64,000 bases of DNA from Haloferax sp046557615 (GTDB lineage Archaea; Halobacteriota; Halobacteria; Halobacteriales; Haloferacaceae), in the NCBI RefSeq assembly GCF_046557615.1, contig NZ_JBKIII010000001.1, positions 1,550,001 to 1,614,000 on the forward strand, given 5' to 3'. Positions within the stretch are counted from its first letter, which is position 1. Each line of letters starts with the position of its first letter. The notes below the pieces were generated by a model. The model saw nothing but the letters and a program-made list of their open reading frames with translations. It had not been told where the DNA came from and did not search any database. Of this stretch, positions 42,339 to 52,139 are shown piece by piece. A program made the translations under genes and the position numbers.

Positions 42339-42707
42339 ATGAGCACGGAGACGCAGGACGGCGAAGACGACCTCAAAGAGCGTGTCGTGAACTTCCTCCG
42401 CCGCAACTTCCCGCAGATTCAGATGCACGGTGGCAGTGCCGCCATCCGCGACCTCGACCGCGAGAACGGTGAGGTCACCATCCTTCTCGGTGGTGCCTGT
42501 TCCGGCTGTGGCATCTCGCCGATGACCATTCAGGCAATCAAGACCCGCATGGTCAAGGAAATCCCCGAAATCAACGAAGTCCACGCCGAAACCGGCATGG
42601 GCGGCGGCGACATGGGTGGCGCAAGCCGCGGCGGCGACATGAGCCCATCGTTCCCCGGTGAGACCTCCTCGGACGAGAGCGACGAAGGCCCACAGGCACC
42701 GTTCTAA
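42339..42707 (+). CDS. NifU C-terminal-domain Fe-S scaffold (Nfu-type)
   Basis: 122 residues. The Nfu motif C-x2-C is in 'LLGGACSGCGISPMTIQAIK', preceded by 'QMHGGSAAIRDLDRENGEV'. The Nfu domain binds and delivers a 4Fe-4S cluster. The C-terminal 40 residues are Gly/Met/Ser-rich (GGGDMGGASRGGDMS) and probably disordered. It complements the SufS/SufU pair at 4-7 kb. ATG 42339 is the only sensible start. Confidence 0.92.
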   Translation: MSTETQDGEDDLKERVVNFLRRNFPQIQMHGGSAAIRDLDRENGEVTILLGGACSGCGISPMTIQAIKTRMVKEIPEINEVHAETGMGGGDMGGASRGGDMSPSFPGETSSDESDEGPQAPF

Positions 42708-42806
42708 GCGAACCCAACGGCGAGAGTCAATCGCCGACACTGTGTTCTCGTTATTCACAAACGAGAGAACACCGCTTTTATCGACCCCTACCGTACACAG
42801 AGAGGT

Positions 42807-44348
42807 ATGACCGCCGAGTCGCCCGAGAACGTCCTCTTTGTCGTCATGGACACGGTCCGGAAAGACCACCTCACGCCGTACGGCTACGACCGCCCGACGA
42901 CGCCGGGACTGGCCGAATTCGCCGAGGAGGCGACGGTCTTCGAGCAGGCAGTCGCCCCCGCGCCGTGGACGCTTCCCGTTCACGCCTCGCTCTTTACCGG
43001 TATGTACCCGAGTCAGCACGGTGCCGACCAAGAACGGCCCTACTTGGAGGGTGCGACGACGCTCGCCCAAACCCTCTCTGCGGCGGGGTACGACACTGCC
43101 TGCTACTCCTCGAACGCGTGGATTACGCCCTACACGCACCTGACCGACGGATTTGGCGACCAGGACAACTTCTTCGAAGTCATGCCCGGTGATTTCCTCT
43201 CGGGGCCGCTGGCGAAAGCCTGGAAGACGATGAACGACAATCAGACGCTCCGGGCACTGGCCGACAAACTCGTCAGCCTCGGCAACACCGCCCACGAATA
43301 TCTCGCCGGGGGCGAAGGTGCTGACTCGAAGACACCCGCAGTCATCGACCACACCATCGACTTCATTGACAACTCGGGCAAGTCGTTTGCGTTCATCAAC
43401 CTGATGGATGCTCACCTGCCGTATCACCCGCCGAAGAAGTATGCCGAGAAGTTCGCACCCGGAGTGGACTCGACCGCTGTGTGCCAGAATTCCAAGGAGT
43501 ACAACTCTGGAGCGTACGAAATCGAGGAAGAAGAGTGGGAAGACATTCGCGGCCTCTACGACGCCGAAATCGCCCACATCGACGACCAACTCACTCGGTT
43601 ATTCGACCACCTGAAAGAGACCGGCCAGTGGGACGACACCATGGTCGTCGTCTGTGCCGACCACGGAGAACTCCACGGCGAACACGGCCTCTACGGCCAC
43701 GAGTTCTGCCTGTACGACCCGCTCATCAACGTCCCGCTGATGGTCAAGCACCCGAACCTCGATGGGGGGCGACGCGAGGACCAGGTCGAACTCGTAGACC
43801 TCTACCACACCGTCCTCGACGCACTCGGTGTCGAGGGTGGAACCCCGGCATCGCCCGGCGAAACGTCCGTCAAACTCGATAGAACACGCTCGCTCCTCTC
43901 CGATACCTACCGCGAGTTCGCACAGGCGACGAACGACGACCCCGGCCAGCGACTCGATGGCGAGTACGCGTTCGTCGAATACTCGCGTCCCGTGGTCGAA
44001 CTCAAGCAGTTAGAAGAGAAGGCGGCCAAGGCGAACATCGTCATTCCAGAGGATTCGCGGTTCTACTCACGGATGCGTTCGGCACGCCGCCCCGACGCGA
44101 AGTACACCCGTATCGACCGCATCGCGGACGAGGCCTACCTGCTCGACAACGACCCCGGAGAACAAGAGAACCTCGCCGATTCGGACAACGAGCGTATCGC
44201 CGAAGTCGAATCCGCACTCAGCAAGTTCGAATCGGCCGTCGGCGGCGCGTGGACTGACGCGCTCGGAACCGACGTCTCAGACGACTCGGTCGAACAGATG
44301 GACGACGAAGCACAACAGCGCCTCCGCGACTTGGGGTATCTCGAATAA
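42807..44348 (+). CDS. Sulfatase-superfamily hydrolase, nucleophile position Thr
   Basis: 513 residues. Alkaline phosphatase superfamily core: metal site 'VVMDTVRKDHL' (D15), nucleophile region 'APAPWTLPVHASLFTG' and C-terminal metal ligands 'VVCADHGELHGEHGLYGHE'. The position equal to the sulfatase formylglycine Cys/Ser is Thr55, with P57 and H59 in place of the CxPxR pattern, so ordinary sulfatase activity is doubtful; phosphotransferase or phosphodiesterase activity is more plausible. No signal peptide, so cytoplasmic. Confidence 0.85.
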   Translation: MTAESPENVLFVVMDTVRKDHLTPYGYDRPTTPGLAEFAEEATVFEQAVAPAPWTLPVHASLFTGMYPSQHGADQERPYLEGATTLAQTLSAAGYDTACYSSNAWITPYTHLTDGFGDQDNFFEVMPGDFLSGPLAKAWKTMNDNQTLRALADKLVSLGNTAHEYLAGGEGADSKTPAVIDHTIDFIDNSGKSFAFINLMDAHLPYHPPKKYAEKFAPGVDSTAVCQNSKEYNSGAYEIEEEEWEDIRGLYDAEIAHIDDQLTRLFDHLKETGQWDDTMVVVCADHGELHGEHGLYGHEFCLYDPLINVPLMVKHPNLDGGRREDQVELVDLYHTVLDALGVEGGTPASPGETSVKLDRTRSLLSDTYREFAQATNDDPGQRLDGEYAFVEYSRPVVELKQLEEKAAKANIVIPEDSRFYSRMRSARRPDAKYTRIDRIADEAYLLDNDPGEQENLADSDNERIAEVESALSKFESAVGGAWTDALGTDVSDDSVEQMDDEAQQRLRDLGYLE

Positions 44349-44376
44349 CCGCCGTTCGGTAACCACCGAAGTCCCT

Positions 44377-45273
44377 TTATCGAAGCCCCTGTCCCGCTTC
44401 CCACGCCCGCAACAGCGCCGCGAGCGTCTCGTTCGTCGGCACCTCGAAGTCGTATTTTCTCGCGTACTCCACCACCGCGCCGTTGATGAAATCCACTTCT
44501 GTGCGTTTTCCGTCCTCGATATCTTGCAACATCGACGAGCGATTTGCGGCCGTCTTGTCGATGACGCGGTCGATTGCGCCGCGGGCGACGCGGTTCGGCA
44601 AGTGAACGCCTTCGAGCCGAGCGATTCGAGCCGTTTCTCGTGCGGCGCCGTGGGCAATCGTCCCGGCGTCACCCGATGCGAGCGCGCCGTTTTCGACACG
44701 AGCGAGTGCGGTGACGGCGTTGATGCCCGCGTTGACGGCGAGTTTCTCCCACCGACGACGAGGCATGTCGGTGGCGACGAGCGTGTTGAGGTTCACGTCG
44801 CGGAACGCCTTGCCGACTCGTTCTGCGAGTGGGTCGGTCCCGCCGTCGAGCGCCCCGAGGACGATTCGGCCGACACCGGTACACTCGACGCGGCCGGGTT
44901 GGGTGAGTCGTGCGCCGTAGGTGGCGGTTCCAGCGAGAACGGGCACGTCGAGTCGGTCTGCGAGCAGTTCCTCGGTGAGGCCGTTTTGGAGTGAGAGTAC
45001 ACAGCCGAGGTCGCACTGTGAGAGGGCCGCTGTCGCCGCGTCGGTGTCGAACGATTTGACGGTGAGGATAGCGAGGTCGGCGGTGTGGCCGGTTTCGGTC
45101 GTCGTTGCACTCGGGGTGACGTACGCTGATTCCACACCGACGATATCGAGGCCACGGGCTTCGACCTGTGAGGCGTGGGGGTCGCGACCGACGAGTGTCA
45201 CGTCGTGTGTCGTCGAGAGAAGACCGCCAATGAGGGTGCCGAGACTCCCGGCCCCGAAGACGAGGATACGCAT
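44377..45273 (-). CDS. panE: 2-dehydropantoate 2-reductase (ketopantoate reductase)
   Basis: 298 residues. N-terminal 'MRILVFGAGSLGTLIGGLLS' Rossmann motif, 'LAILTVKSFDTDAATAAL', 'LSLQNGLTEELLADRL', and the catalytic lysine in 'RRRWEKLAVNAGINAVTAL'. It reduces ketopantoate to pantoate for CoA synthesis. It stands alone on the minus strand between the convergent sulfatase-like gene and the rubredoxin-like gene. Confidence 0.93.
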   Translation of the reverse strand: MRILVFGAGSLGTLIGGLLSTTHDVTLVGRDPHASQVEARGLDIVGVESAYVTPSATTTETGHTADLAILTVKSFDTDAATAALSQCDLGCVLSLQNGLTEELLADRLDVPVLAGTATYGARLTQPGRVECTGVGRIVLGALDGGTDPLAERVGKAFRDVNLNTLVATDMPRRRWEKLAVNAGINAVTALARVENGALASGDAGTIAHGAARETARIARLEGVHLPNRVARGAIDRVIDKTAANRSSMLQDIEDGKRTEVDFINGAVVEYARKYDFEVPTNETLAALLRAWEAGQGLR

Positions 45274-45315
45274 ACGTGGGGGTCGATTGCAGGCGATAAA
45301 AATCGGGGTGACCGA

Positions 45316-45603
45316 TTAGTCTTCGGTCCAGTAGTAGAGTTGCTCTTTCTCCACGCCACAGTTGGGACACGAGTCGGGCATCGCTTCGATGTCGCCCATC
45401 TCGCCGCAGTTCGAACACCGCCACATCAACTCGGCTTCGCCGAACTCGTGGCCTGCCCGCTCGTGTTCGATAGAGAGTCCGGCGAGTCCCTCGCGCGTGG
45501 TGACGAAAAAGCCGTCTTCGTCGAACCCGCGGATGTGGCCGAGTTCGGTTCCATCTGCTGCATATACTGACATGCCGATTGTCGCTTTTTGTTTGTCAGC
45601 CAT
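45316..45603 (-). CDS. Rubredoxin-like zinc-ribbon protein (DUF7130-like)
   Basis: 95 residues from ATG 45603. C-terminal ribbon 'LMWRCSNCGEMGDIEAMPDS' then 'CPNCGVEKEQLYYW' gives two CxxC pairs. The N-terminal half 'IGMSVYAADGTELGHIRGFD' is a PRC-barrel-like beta module. Rubredoxin-like fold; it could bind iron or zinc. ATG 45603 is preferred because the frame upstream has no family resemblance. Possibly electron transfer or rRNA-processing linked; undetermined. Confidence 0.78.
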   Translation of the reverse strand: MADKQKATIGMSVYAADGTELGHIRGFDEDGFFVTTREGLAGLSIEHERAGHEFGEAELMWRCSNCGEMGDIEAMPDSCPNCGVEKEQLYYWTED

Positions 45604-45814
45604 GCGAAGAGAATGAACGCGAAACGGGGTAAATCGAACGGCTGACCGTCTTTTGAGAGACATTCCACATTCGTACCCCACACCGGCCATAAACCAAATC
45701 GTGCGATATGAAATCTAGGTAGAGCGACAAGAGTAGCGACGAAACCCCACACGTGAAGAGAAAAACCCTACAGATGGCAGTCAGCTTGAAAATTCGGAGT
45801 GAAAACGCCGCCGG

Positions 45815-48800
45815 TCACATGAAGTCCGCAATTCCCGATTGCTTGTTCTTGTCGTTCTCGAAGACAGATTCCAGACTCTTTTCGAGGACTTCGAGGCGCT
45901 GTTTCGTGTAGTCGCGGCAGTCGAACTCCTCTGCCACCTCGATGGCGACGTCCATGTACTTGTTGACCGACCCTTGGTGAACCGTGAGGTTGACCCGCCC
46001 ATCGCACTCACGGCAGTCGCCGGAGAGCGGCATTCGCCGGTACTTCTCCCCGCAGTCGAGACAGCGCGTCTCTTGACGGGAGAAAGCGCGGAGGTTTCCG
46101 ATGAGGTCCGGCAGGAAGTGGCCCTCGATGACGCGCTCGGCCACGTCAGTTTCGTCCACCGCACGGAGTTTGCGTGCGAGGAATAGCTGTGCGTCCATCT
46201 TGTCCATCATCGACCCGAGGGTCTTGTACGCGGATAAGTCGGGACCAGCGGCGATGTCGGTGGTGTCGTGGGTGTGGTCGAATCCGGTGTACTCGCGTTC
46301 GGTACCGAGGAACTCTTCGGCGATGGTGACGGCGTCTTCCCAGTCGCCGGGGCCCTCCATGTCGAGGGTGGCCTCGTAGAACTCCTTTGGGTACTGCCGG
46401 ACGATGTCCATGTTGTGCGCCTCGTCGTCGATTTCGGAGGGGTCGATACGTGAGGACATCACGAGTGGGGCGTCCATCTGCCCACCGCGCTTGTCGGGGA
46501 GGAACTCCTTGGAGAAGTTCAAGAGACCGTCCATGAGGAGCATGACACAGTCTTCGTCGCCGTCACAGTTGCGACGTTTCGCGGCGTGGAAGTACGGATG
46601 TGCGTACCCAACCGCCGCACTCGTAAATCCGACAACTCGCCCGACGACTGCGGCGGACGTGTGGGGTGCCATCCCGAAGACGAGTTCGCCAATGAGTTCG
46701 TCGCGCTCTTCGATTTTGTAGAACGGGTCGAGGCCGTAGAACTGTTCGAGGAGGTCGTCCACGAAGTCCGCAGTCTGCATCATGTGCTGTGCCGCGCCGT
46801 CCGAGAGGACGATGTCTTGGACTTTGAGTTCGATGAGTTGGTCGTCGAATCGGAGGGGTTCGCCGTCGATGTCAGTTTTATAACCGAGTTCGCGGAAGTG
46901 ACCCGCCGTCACGTCGAGTTCTTCCGGGCGGACTGCCGTGACGGGCAGGTCGGTCATGTCGTAGCGAACCGTTCCGTCTTTGAACGTCGAAACGTCGTGT
47001 TTGGCTCTGAGGATGCCTTTCTCGATTGGTTCGGGCGTCTTGTTCGAGGAGGTGAGTCCCTTGACGCCTTTCAGAATCTCGAACGACGCTTCGCGCTCTC
47101 GGACACCATCGAGTGCGTCGCGGTACTCGCCACGGAGGTCCACTTCTTGCCACGCGGCGCTTCGAACGTCGCGCTCACATCGGTCACAGTAGACGCGGCC
47201 CGATTCGTCGGGGTCGATGACGGTTCCACAGTCGTCGCACTCGAAGTGCGGTTCGGTGTGCGTGCCGCAGTCCGGACACTTCGGCTTGAAGGTTCCAGTC
47301 CCGCAGTCACCACACTTTCGGCGACCGAGTTGGACCGAAACCTGCCCGCGTTGGCCTGCATCGTTGAACTTTCGAGCGGCGTCGCTGACGTTGCGCTGAC
47401 TGCCACCGGCCTCGCCGATTGGGAAGAGCGTGTGAACCGCAGGCGAGAGGTCGCGGCGTTCAGACTTTTCGGGACGGCCCATCCGGGCACCGATTCGAGT
47501 CGGCGCACGTTCTCGGACCGTGAATGGGGCGACTTCGTTGACCGCCTCCACGGCGTTGTTGCCGTCGTCCCACTCGCGTGCGCGCGCGGTCAAACTACTC
47601 AGCGTCCACGTTCGGGTTCGGTCGTCCGACAGACCGAGAGACAACGCGAGTGGTTTCCACACTGGGATGTGGAGTTCGTCGTCGGTCTGGTGGTGTTCGA
47701 CGAGGAGGTGTTCGAGCGTTTCGCAGAGTTCCGGCGTATTCGGTAAGATGAGCGTCTCGCCCGAGTTGTCCGTCGAGTTCGGGACGACGCCACTGGCGCG
47801 ACCGCCATCTGCTTTCGTGGCGACGACTTCAGCGTCGGCAACCGCCTCGGCGAGGTGGTCGAACTGTTCGACCGAGATGTCGTGCCAGAGGTAGGTGTAG
47901 GATGGGTGGAGCGGTGCGTCGTACTGTCGTGCCCACGTGAGGGCGTCTTCGACAGTCGGTGTTTCGAGGTCGATGTTCGGGTCGTCGCGCAGTGCTTGGA
48001 CGTTCACATCGGTGTCCTCGAAGTCCTGAATCCACCACTCGTAGACGTACGAGGCCGGAGCGAGCGCGTGATTGTTCTCGACGAACTCGCCGAAGTTGAC
48101 GAGGTACTCGCCGAGGTCGATGATTTTATCGACACCGTTCTGGAGTTTCTTCGCCTCTTCGGGGTCGTCGATGCGGCGGACGTCTCCGTTTGCGAGTCTG
48201 ACCGTCGGCCCATCGATGGAATCGACCGGAACGACACCGCCTGCCTTCCCGGGACGTTCGGTCTTGATTTGTGTCCCCGTGGCGATGAAGTCGTCCACGA
48301 TGTGCATCGTCGCGGGATGGACGCCCGCGGTTGCGAACCCGTGGTTGCGGGCGCGGCCATACCGAAGTCGGAATCCACCTGCTTCGGATGGGTGACCGAA
48401 GACCGGGCGACCGGCAATCAGGTCACGGAGGTACTTCGTCGCGGGTTCGACGCGGGCGGGGCCCTCGGGTGCGTCGCTCTCAGGGAGTTCGTCATCGCCT
48501 TCGTCGGCAGCGACTTCATCTTCGTCTGCATCCGCTTTCTCGTCCAGTTTGTCGGCCTCCGAGTCGTCCTTGCCGATGGTGCCGTCGATGAGGTCTTGCA
48601 ACCACGGCCACTCGACCTCGTCGAGTTGGCGGGTGTAGCGCTGAATCTTCGGGGCTTTGAGGGCGATTCCCTCTGCCATGACGAGACACATCCCCCCGCG
48701 TGCGGAGTTGGTATCCACACGTTCGAGGTCACGATATCCCGAGACTTCCTCGTCGCCCGTGGCCTCGCCGTCGAGCATGATAGGCATGTTCTCGGCGATA

Positions 48801-49411
48801 AACCGGGTCTCTTTGTCCTTCGGCGAGTACTGAAGCCCCGTCTCCTTGTCGTAGAGGTTGATCTCTTCGACGTAACGCTCGACCTCGTCGGTTCGGGCTT
48901 TGTACTCGTCGATACCGAGCAGCGAGCGGGCGTAGTCGGCGACGAGTACGGAGAGTGCCTGTGCAGTCCCACCCGCAGAGCGAATCGGACCGGCGTAGTA
49001 GACGTTGACGTACTCGGTGCCGTCGTCGTTGCTCAAAATTTCGACGCGGTCGATACCCTCGATTGGTGCGGCGACCACACCCTCGGTGAGCAGGGCGACT
49101 GCCGTCCGAACCGCACCTTCGACTTTGCCCTCGCGGGAGTCGTAGTCACCGACGTTGCCCTCGACGAAGTCGGTCACGAGCGCGAGCGCCGCCTCTTCGC
49201 GTGACATCTCGCCTTCGAGTTCGCGCACTCGTTCGGCGACGCCGTCGATACCGAGAATGTTCTCGACACGGTCGGCCATGTCCTTGGCGACCGGGATTTC
49301 GACGTCGGTCTTCGGGTCGTGTCCCTGAGATTTGGCGGCGCGTGCGAGTTCGAACGCCTCGTCGAGGCGGGATTCGATTCGCGCAAAGTACCGCTCGTCT
49401 TGGTCGCGCAC
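45815..49411 (-). CDS. polC: DNA polymerase II (PolD) large subunit DP2, intein-free
   Basis: 1198 residues, GTG start. Euryarchaeal family D polymerase catalytic subunit: 'RSAGGTAQALSVLVADYARS', 'FGHPSEAGGFRLRYGRARNH', 'VMLLMDGLLNFSKEFLPDKR' with 'GGQMDAPLVMSSRID' as the catalytic region, and zinc sites including 'RKCGDCGTGTFKPKCPDCGT' and 'CLDCGEKYRRMPLSGDCREC'. An acidic linker (residues ~300-320) is halophile-specific. Many haloarchaeal homologues carry inteins; none is present here. It follows the PPC gene with a 3-base gap. Confidence 0.97.
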   Translation of the reverse strand: MRDQDERYFARIESRLDEAFELARAAKSQGHDPKTDVEIPVAKDMADRVENILGIDGVAERVRELEGEMSREEAALALVTDFVEGNVGDYDSREGKVEGAVRTAVALLTEGVVAAPIEGIDRVEILSNDDGTEYVNVYYAGPIRSAGGTAQALSVLVADYARSLLGIDEYKARTDEVERYVEEINLYDKETGLQYSPKDKETRFIAENMPIMLDGEATGDEEVSGYRDLERVDTNSARGGMCLVMAEGIALKAPKIQRYTRQLDEVEWPWLQDLIDGTIGKDDSEADKLDEKADADEDEVAADEGDDELPESDAPEGPARVEPATKYLRDLIAGRPVFGHPSEAGGFRLRYGRARNHGFATAGVHPATMHIVDDFIATGTQIKTERPGKAGGVVPVDSIDGPTVRLANGDVRRIDDPEEAKKLQNGVDKIIDLGEYLVNFGEFVENNHALAPASYVYEWWIQDFEDTDVNVQALRDDPNIDLETPTVEDALTWARQYDAPLHPSYTYLWHDISVEQFDHLAEAVADAEVVATKADGGRASGVVPNSTDNSGETLILPNTPELCETLEHLLVEHHQTDDELHIPVWKPLALSLGLSDDRTRTWTLSSLTARAREWDDGNNAVEAVNEVAPFTVRERAPTRIGARMGRPEKSERRDLSPAVHTLFPIGEAGGSQRNVSDAARKFNDAGQRGQVSVQLGRRKCGDCGTGTFKPKCPDCGTHTEPHFECDDCGTVIDPDESGRVYCDRCERDVRSAAWQEVDLRGEYRDALDGVREREASFEILKGVKGLTSSNKTPEPIEKGILRAKHDVSTFKDGTVRYDMTDLPVTAVRPEELDVTAGHFRELGYKTDIDGEPLRFDDQLIELKVQDIVLSDGAAQHMMQTADFVDDLLEQFYGLDPFYKIEERDELIGELVFGMAPHTSAAVVGRVVGFTSAAVGYAHPYFHAAKRRNCDGDEDCVMLLMDGLLNFSKEFLPDKRGGQMDAPLVMSSRIDPSEIDDEAHNMDIVRQYPKEFYEATLDMEGPGDWEDAVTIAEEFLGTEREYTGFDHTHDTTDIAAGPDLSAYKTLGSMMDKMDAQLFLARKLRAVDETDVAERVIEGHFLPDLIGNLRAFSRQETRCLDCGEKYRRMPLSGDCRECDGRVNLTVHQGSVNKYMDVAIEVAEEFDCRDYTKQRLEVLEKSLESVFENDKNKQSGIADFM

Positions 49412-49414
49412 GGC

Positions 49415-49834
49415 CTATAACCAGAGGTCCAGGTCGGTTACGTCGTCGTGCTCACGTTCGAGTGGCTCGTCGAACGCACGGAGGTACACCTCACCTGCGA
49501 AGACCGTCGCGGCGTTGAGATGTCCCGCGAGCGACTGGCCGCTCCGACGAGAGAGAACTGCGTGCGTGTGCGCGAAGGGCTCACCGTCGAGAAGTGAGAC
49601 GTTGCCAACACACGAGGCGACTTCGAGCGGTTCGTCGAACGTGACTGCTTGGTACTCCTGCTCAGATTGGTCGTAGAACCAGATTTCGGCGTCCTGCACC
49701 GCGCCCATCGCGTTGAACCACGCGGACTCGATTCCCTTGCGCGCGCAGAACTCTTCGATTTCCTCGCGCCAGTCCGCACCATGTTCGAGGCGTGCGAGGA
49801 ACTCCTCGCTCACCGATACCGCTCGAGCGTTCAT
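49415..49834 (-). CDS. PPC (DUF296) domain protein
   Basis: 139 residues. Single PPC/DUF296 domain: 'GADWREEIEEFCARKGIESA', 'AMGAVQDAEIWFYDQ', 'HTHAVLSRRSGQSLAGHLN' (metal-binding HTH..GH pattern) and 'VYLRAFDEPLERE'. In plants the domain follows AT-hooks; in prokaryotes it stands alone, forms trimers and has an unclear role, possibly nucleotide or DNA binding. ATG 49834 gives the family start MNARAVSVSEEFLARL. polC follows immediately. Confidence 0.87.
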   Translation of the reverse strand: MNARAVSVSEEFLARLEHGADWREEIEEFCARKGIESAWFNAMGAVQDAEIWFYDQSEQEYQAVTFDEPLEVASCVGNVSLLDGEPFAHTHAVLSRRSGQSLAGHLNAATVFAGEVYLRAFDEPLEREHDDVTDLDLWL

Positions 49835-49897
49835 GCAACGTACCACGAGCGAACCGAACTAAAATGTGAAGGTATCGCCGGATTGAATGGGACGAAG

Positions 49898-50065
49898 TTA
49901 CTGCCAGTTGTCGAGGGCAAGCGCGTCGGCCACGTCGACTGCGACCCACGCGTCGTCGCGGGAGATGTCTGCGATAATAAGCCGCTGACCCGATTGTGTG
50001 CGGTCCACCGAGGACATCACCTCGGCGCTCGAGTCATCGACGGAAGCCGTCGCATTCGGCGTCAT
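49898..50065 (-). CDS. Small haloarchaeal protein (DUF7556-like)
   Basis: 55 residues, beginning MTPNATASVDDSSAEVMSSV and continuing 'GQRLIIADISRDDAWVAVDV' to a C-terminal 'ALDNWQ'. The 'ADISRDDAWVAVD' core matches a small haloarchaeal family as I recall it (DUF7556). Soluble and acidic; function unknown. Divergent from the dipeptide transporter operon, from which it is separated by a 231-base AT-rich promoter region. Confidence 0.7.
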   Translation of the reverse strand: MTPNATASVDDSSAEVMSSVDRTQSGQRLIIADISRDDAWVAVDVADALALDNWQ

Positions 50066-50262
50066 GTATGATACATTGTGTCACCCCTATATAAGTTGCC
50101 CGAAACGGCAGGACAGTCTATCGGTGGTTGATTCTGTTGCCTTCAAAACTGGTTTAAAATGTAAAGCAGTGTCCACAATCCGTGAGGTGGCAGATATCGC
50201 CGTTTGGGTAGGTGACTACTACCCCTCCACGTTACACTATATCAAACAAATACAATACGGTA

Positions 50263-50270
50263 AGTTTATC
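50263..50270 (+). promoter_or_regulatory. Putative promoter of the dipeptide transporter operon
   Basis: AGTTTATC ends 26 bases before the ATG at 50297, a TATA position that predicts a nearly leaderless mRNA. The region upstream (50066-50262) is AT-rich and holds no supported gene. Confidence 0.5.
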
Positions 50271-50296
50271 CAATCGGCACGGGAAGATGCGTCCGA

Positions 50297-52135
50297 ATGC
50301 CAGACACTAACAAACTCTCACGCCGCCGCTTCCTGAAAGCGACGGGTGGTGTTGCGACCGCTGCAGCCCTCGCCGGTTGTACGGGCGGAGACGGTGAAGA
50401 CACGACGACAGAAGACGGTGGCGCACAGGAAACGACCACCGAGATGGAAGAGACGACGCAAGAAGGCTCCGGTAACGAACTCTCCGGTAGCGTCTTCCAG
50501 CGCATCAACTCGACCATCACCACCTTCGACCCCGTTGCCGCGACCGACACGGCATCCGGTATCGTCATTCAGCAAGTCTTCGACTGCCTGATGTCCTATC
50601 CGGACGGCCTGCCGACGGTCGAGAACGAACTCGCCGCAGACTACACGGTCTCCGACGACTTCACGACCTACACGTTCCAGCTCGAAGACGCGACGTACCA
50701 CGACGGTACGCCGGTCACGGCAGCTGACTTCGTGTACGCGTGGGAGCGCCTCGCGGCCTCCGAGAACAGCCGTCGCTCGTACTTCATCCTCGACTCTGTC
50801 GGGATTGCACACGAGACCGATGGTGACGGTAACTACGTGCCAGGTTCGCTCGGCCTCGAAGCCGCAAGCGACACCGAGCTCGTCGTCAGCCTCGAGACGC
50901 CGTTCCACGACACGCTCGAGATGTTCGCCTACACCTCGTTCGCCGCGATTCCGGAGAACATCGTCGGCGACGTCGAAGGCTACGACGGCGAAGTCGAGTA
51001 CACGGAATTCGCAAGCAACAACCCGGTCGGCTCTGGCCCATTCGAGTTCAACTTCTGGGAGCAGGGTACCGCAGTGGCAGTCACCAAGTACGACGACTAC
51101 TACGGTGACGTCGCAAAGGTCGACAACGTCCGCTGGCAGGTCATCGAGGACGACACGGCCGCGTACAACTACGCGATGAACGAGAACGCAGACTACTTCG
51201 GTCTGCCAACCGCTCAGTACGACCCCTCGAAGGTTCAAGTCGAGAACACGGACGAGTTCGGTCGTCAGGTCGGTAAGTACGGCCCAGTCCGTAACGGTAA
51301 GACCGTCAACTACGTGGGTGTTCCAACCCTCTCGACCTTCTACGTTGGTTTCAACATGGCGAAGGTCCCCAAGCCGGTCCGCCAGGCGTTCGCGTACGTC
51401 CTGAACCAAGACCGCATGGTCTCTGAAATCTTCAAGAGCCGTGGTGCACCAGGCTACACGTTCACGCCGCCGACGATTTTCCCCGGTGGAGCAAACGAAG
51501 CCCAGAGCACCATCGAGTCCGACTACCCATACGGTGTCGGCGAGACGGACATCGAGTCCGCAAAGGCAGTCATGGAAGAAGCTGGCTACGGACCGGACAA
51601 CCGCTTCGAAGTCCAGTGGACCCAGTACAACTCCGCAACCTGGGAAGAGATGGCGAAGATTCTGCGCGACCAGCTCGCGTCGGCTTACATCGACATGAAC
51701 ATCCAGAAGGCCGACTTCTCGACGCTCCTTCAGAGCGGTCGCGACGGTAAGCTCGAAGCCTACACGCTCGGCTGGATCGCAGACTGGCCAGCAGCGGACA
51801 ACTTCCTGCAGCTCCTGAACCCGCCGCAAACGGAAGTTCCGTCCAACGACCCTGTGTCGTACATCAACTGGAAGCCTGACAACGGCGACGCATACCAGCA
51901 GGCAACCGACGCCTACGCACGTGTCAAGGACAACCCTGCGCCAACCGACGAGGCACAGGAAGTCCGTGACGAAGCGTACGTCGAAATCGAGAAGGCAAAC
52001 TGGGAAGACGTTGGTTTCCTCAACATCTACCACCGCAAGGACGAAACCTTCTGGTACGACACCGTCGAAATCGAGCCGTTCGGTGGCATGGGCCCAAGCC
52101 GTCAGAAGCTTAACAACGTTACGCTGAACCGGTAA
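50297..52135 (+). CDS. dppA: Dipeptide/oligopeptide ABC transporter substrate-binding lipoprotein
   Basis: 612 residues. Tat lipoprotein signal 'SRRRFLKATGGVATAAALAG' with lipobox Cys, then a T/E/D-rich linker to about residue 60. The rest is an SBP_bac_5 domain with 'YTFQLEDATYHDGTPVTAAD' and 'NNPVGSGPFEFNFWEQGTAV'. Captures peptides or nickel-type ligands outside the cell for the permeases that follow; dipeptide is inferred from family. A hairpin follows the stop and may limit read-through into the permeases. Confidence 0.93.
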   Translation: MPDTNKLSRRRFLKATGGVATAAALAGCTGGDGEDTTTEDGGAQETTTEMEETTQEGSGNELSGSVFQRINSTITTFDPVAATDTASGIVIQQVFDCLMSYPDGLPTVENELAADYTVSDDFTTYTFQLEDATYHDGTPVTAADFVYAWERLAASENSRRSYFILDSVGIAHETDGDGNYVPGSLGLEAASDTELVVSLETPFHDTLEMFAYTSFAAIPENIVGDVEGYDGEVEYTEFASNNPVGSGPFEFNFWEQGTAVAVTKYDDYYGDVAKVDNVRWQVIEDDTAAYNYAMNENADYFGLPTAQYDPSKVQVENTDEFGRQVGKYGPVRNGKTVNYVGVPTLSTFYVGFNMAKVPKPVRQAFAYVLNQDRMVSEIFKSRGAPGYTFTPPTIFPGGANEAQSTIESDYPYGVGETDIESAKAVMEEAGYGPDNRFEVQWTQYNSATWEEMAKILRDQLASAYIDMNIQKADFSTLLQSGRDGKLEAYTLGWIADWPAADNFLQLLNPPQTEVPSNDPVSYINWKPDNGDAYQQATDAYARVKDNPAPTDEAQEVRDEAYVEIEKANWEDVGFLNIYHRKDETFWYDTVEIEPFGGMGPSRQKLNNVTLNR

Positions 52136-52139
52136 GCCC

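Noticed and set aside
45815..49411. Possible intein or split in the PolD large subunit
   Set aside because: The frame is continuous, about 1200 residues, with conserved motifs uninterrupted and no intein splice-junction blocks.
50318..52033. A 571-codon minus-strand frame inside dppA
   Set aside because: Antisense to a complete substrate-binding protein gene; its composition (V/R-rich, no family motif) is the usual mirror of GC-rich codons.
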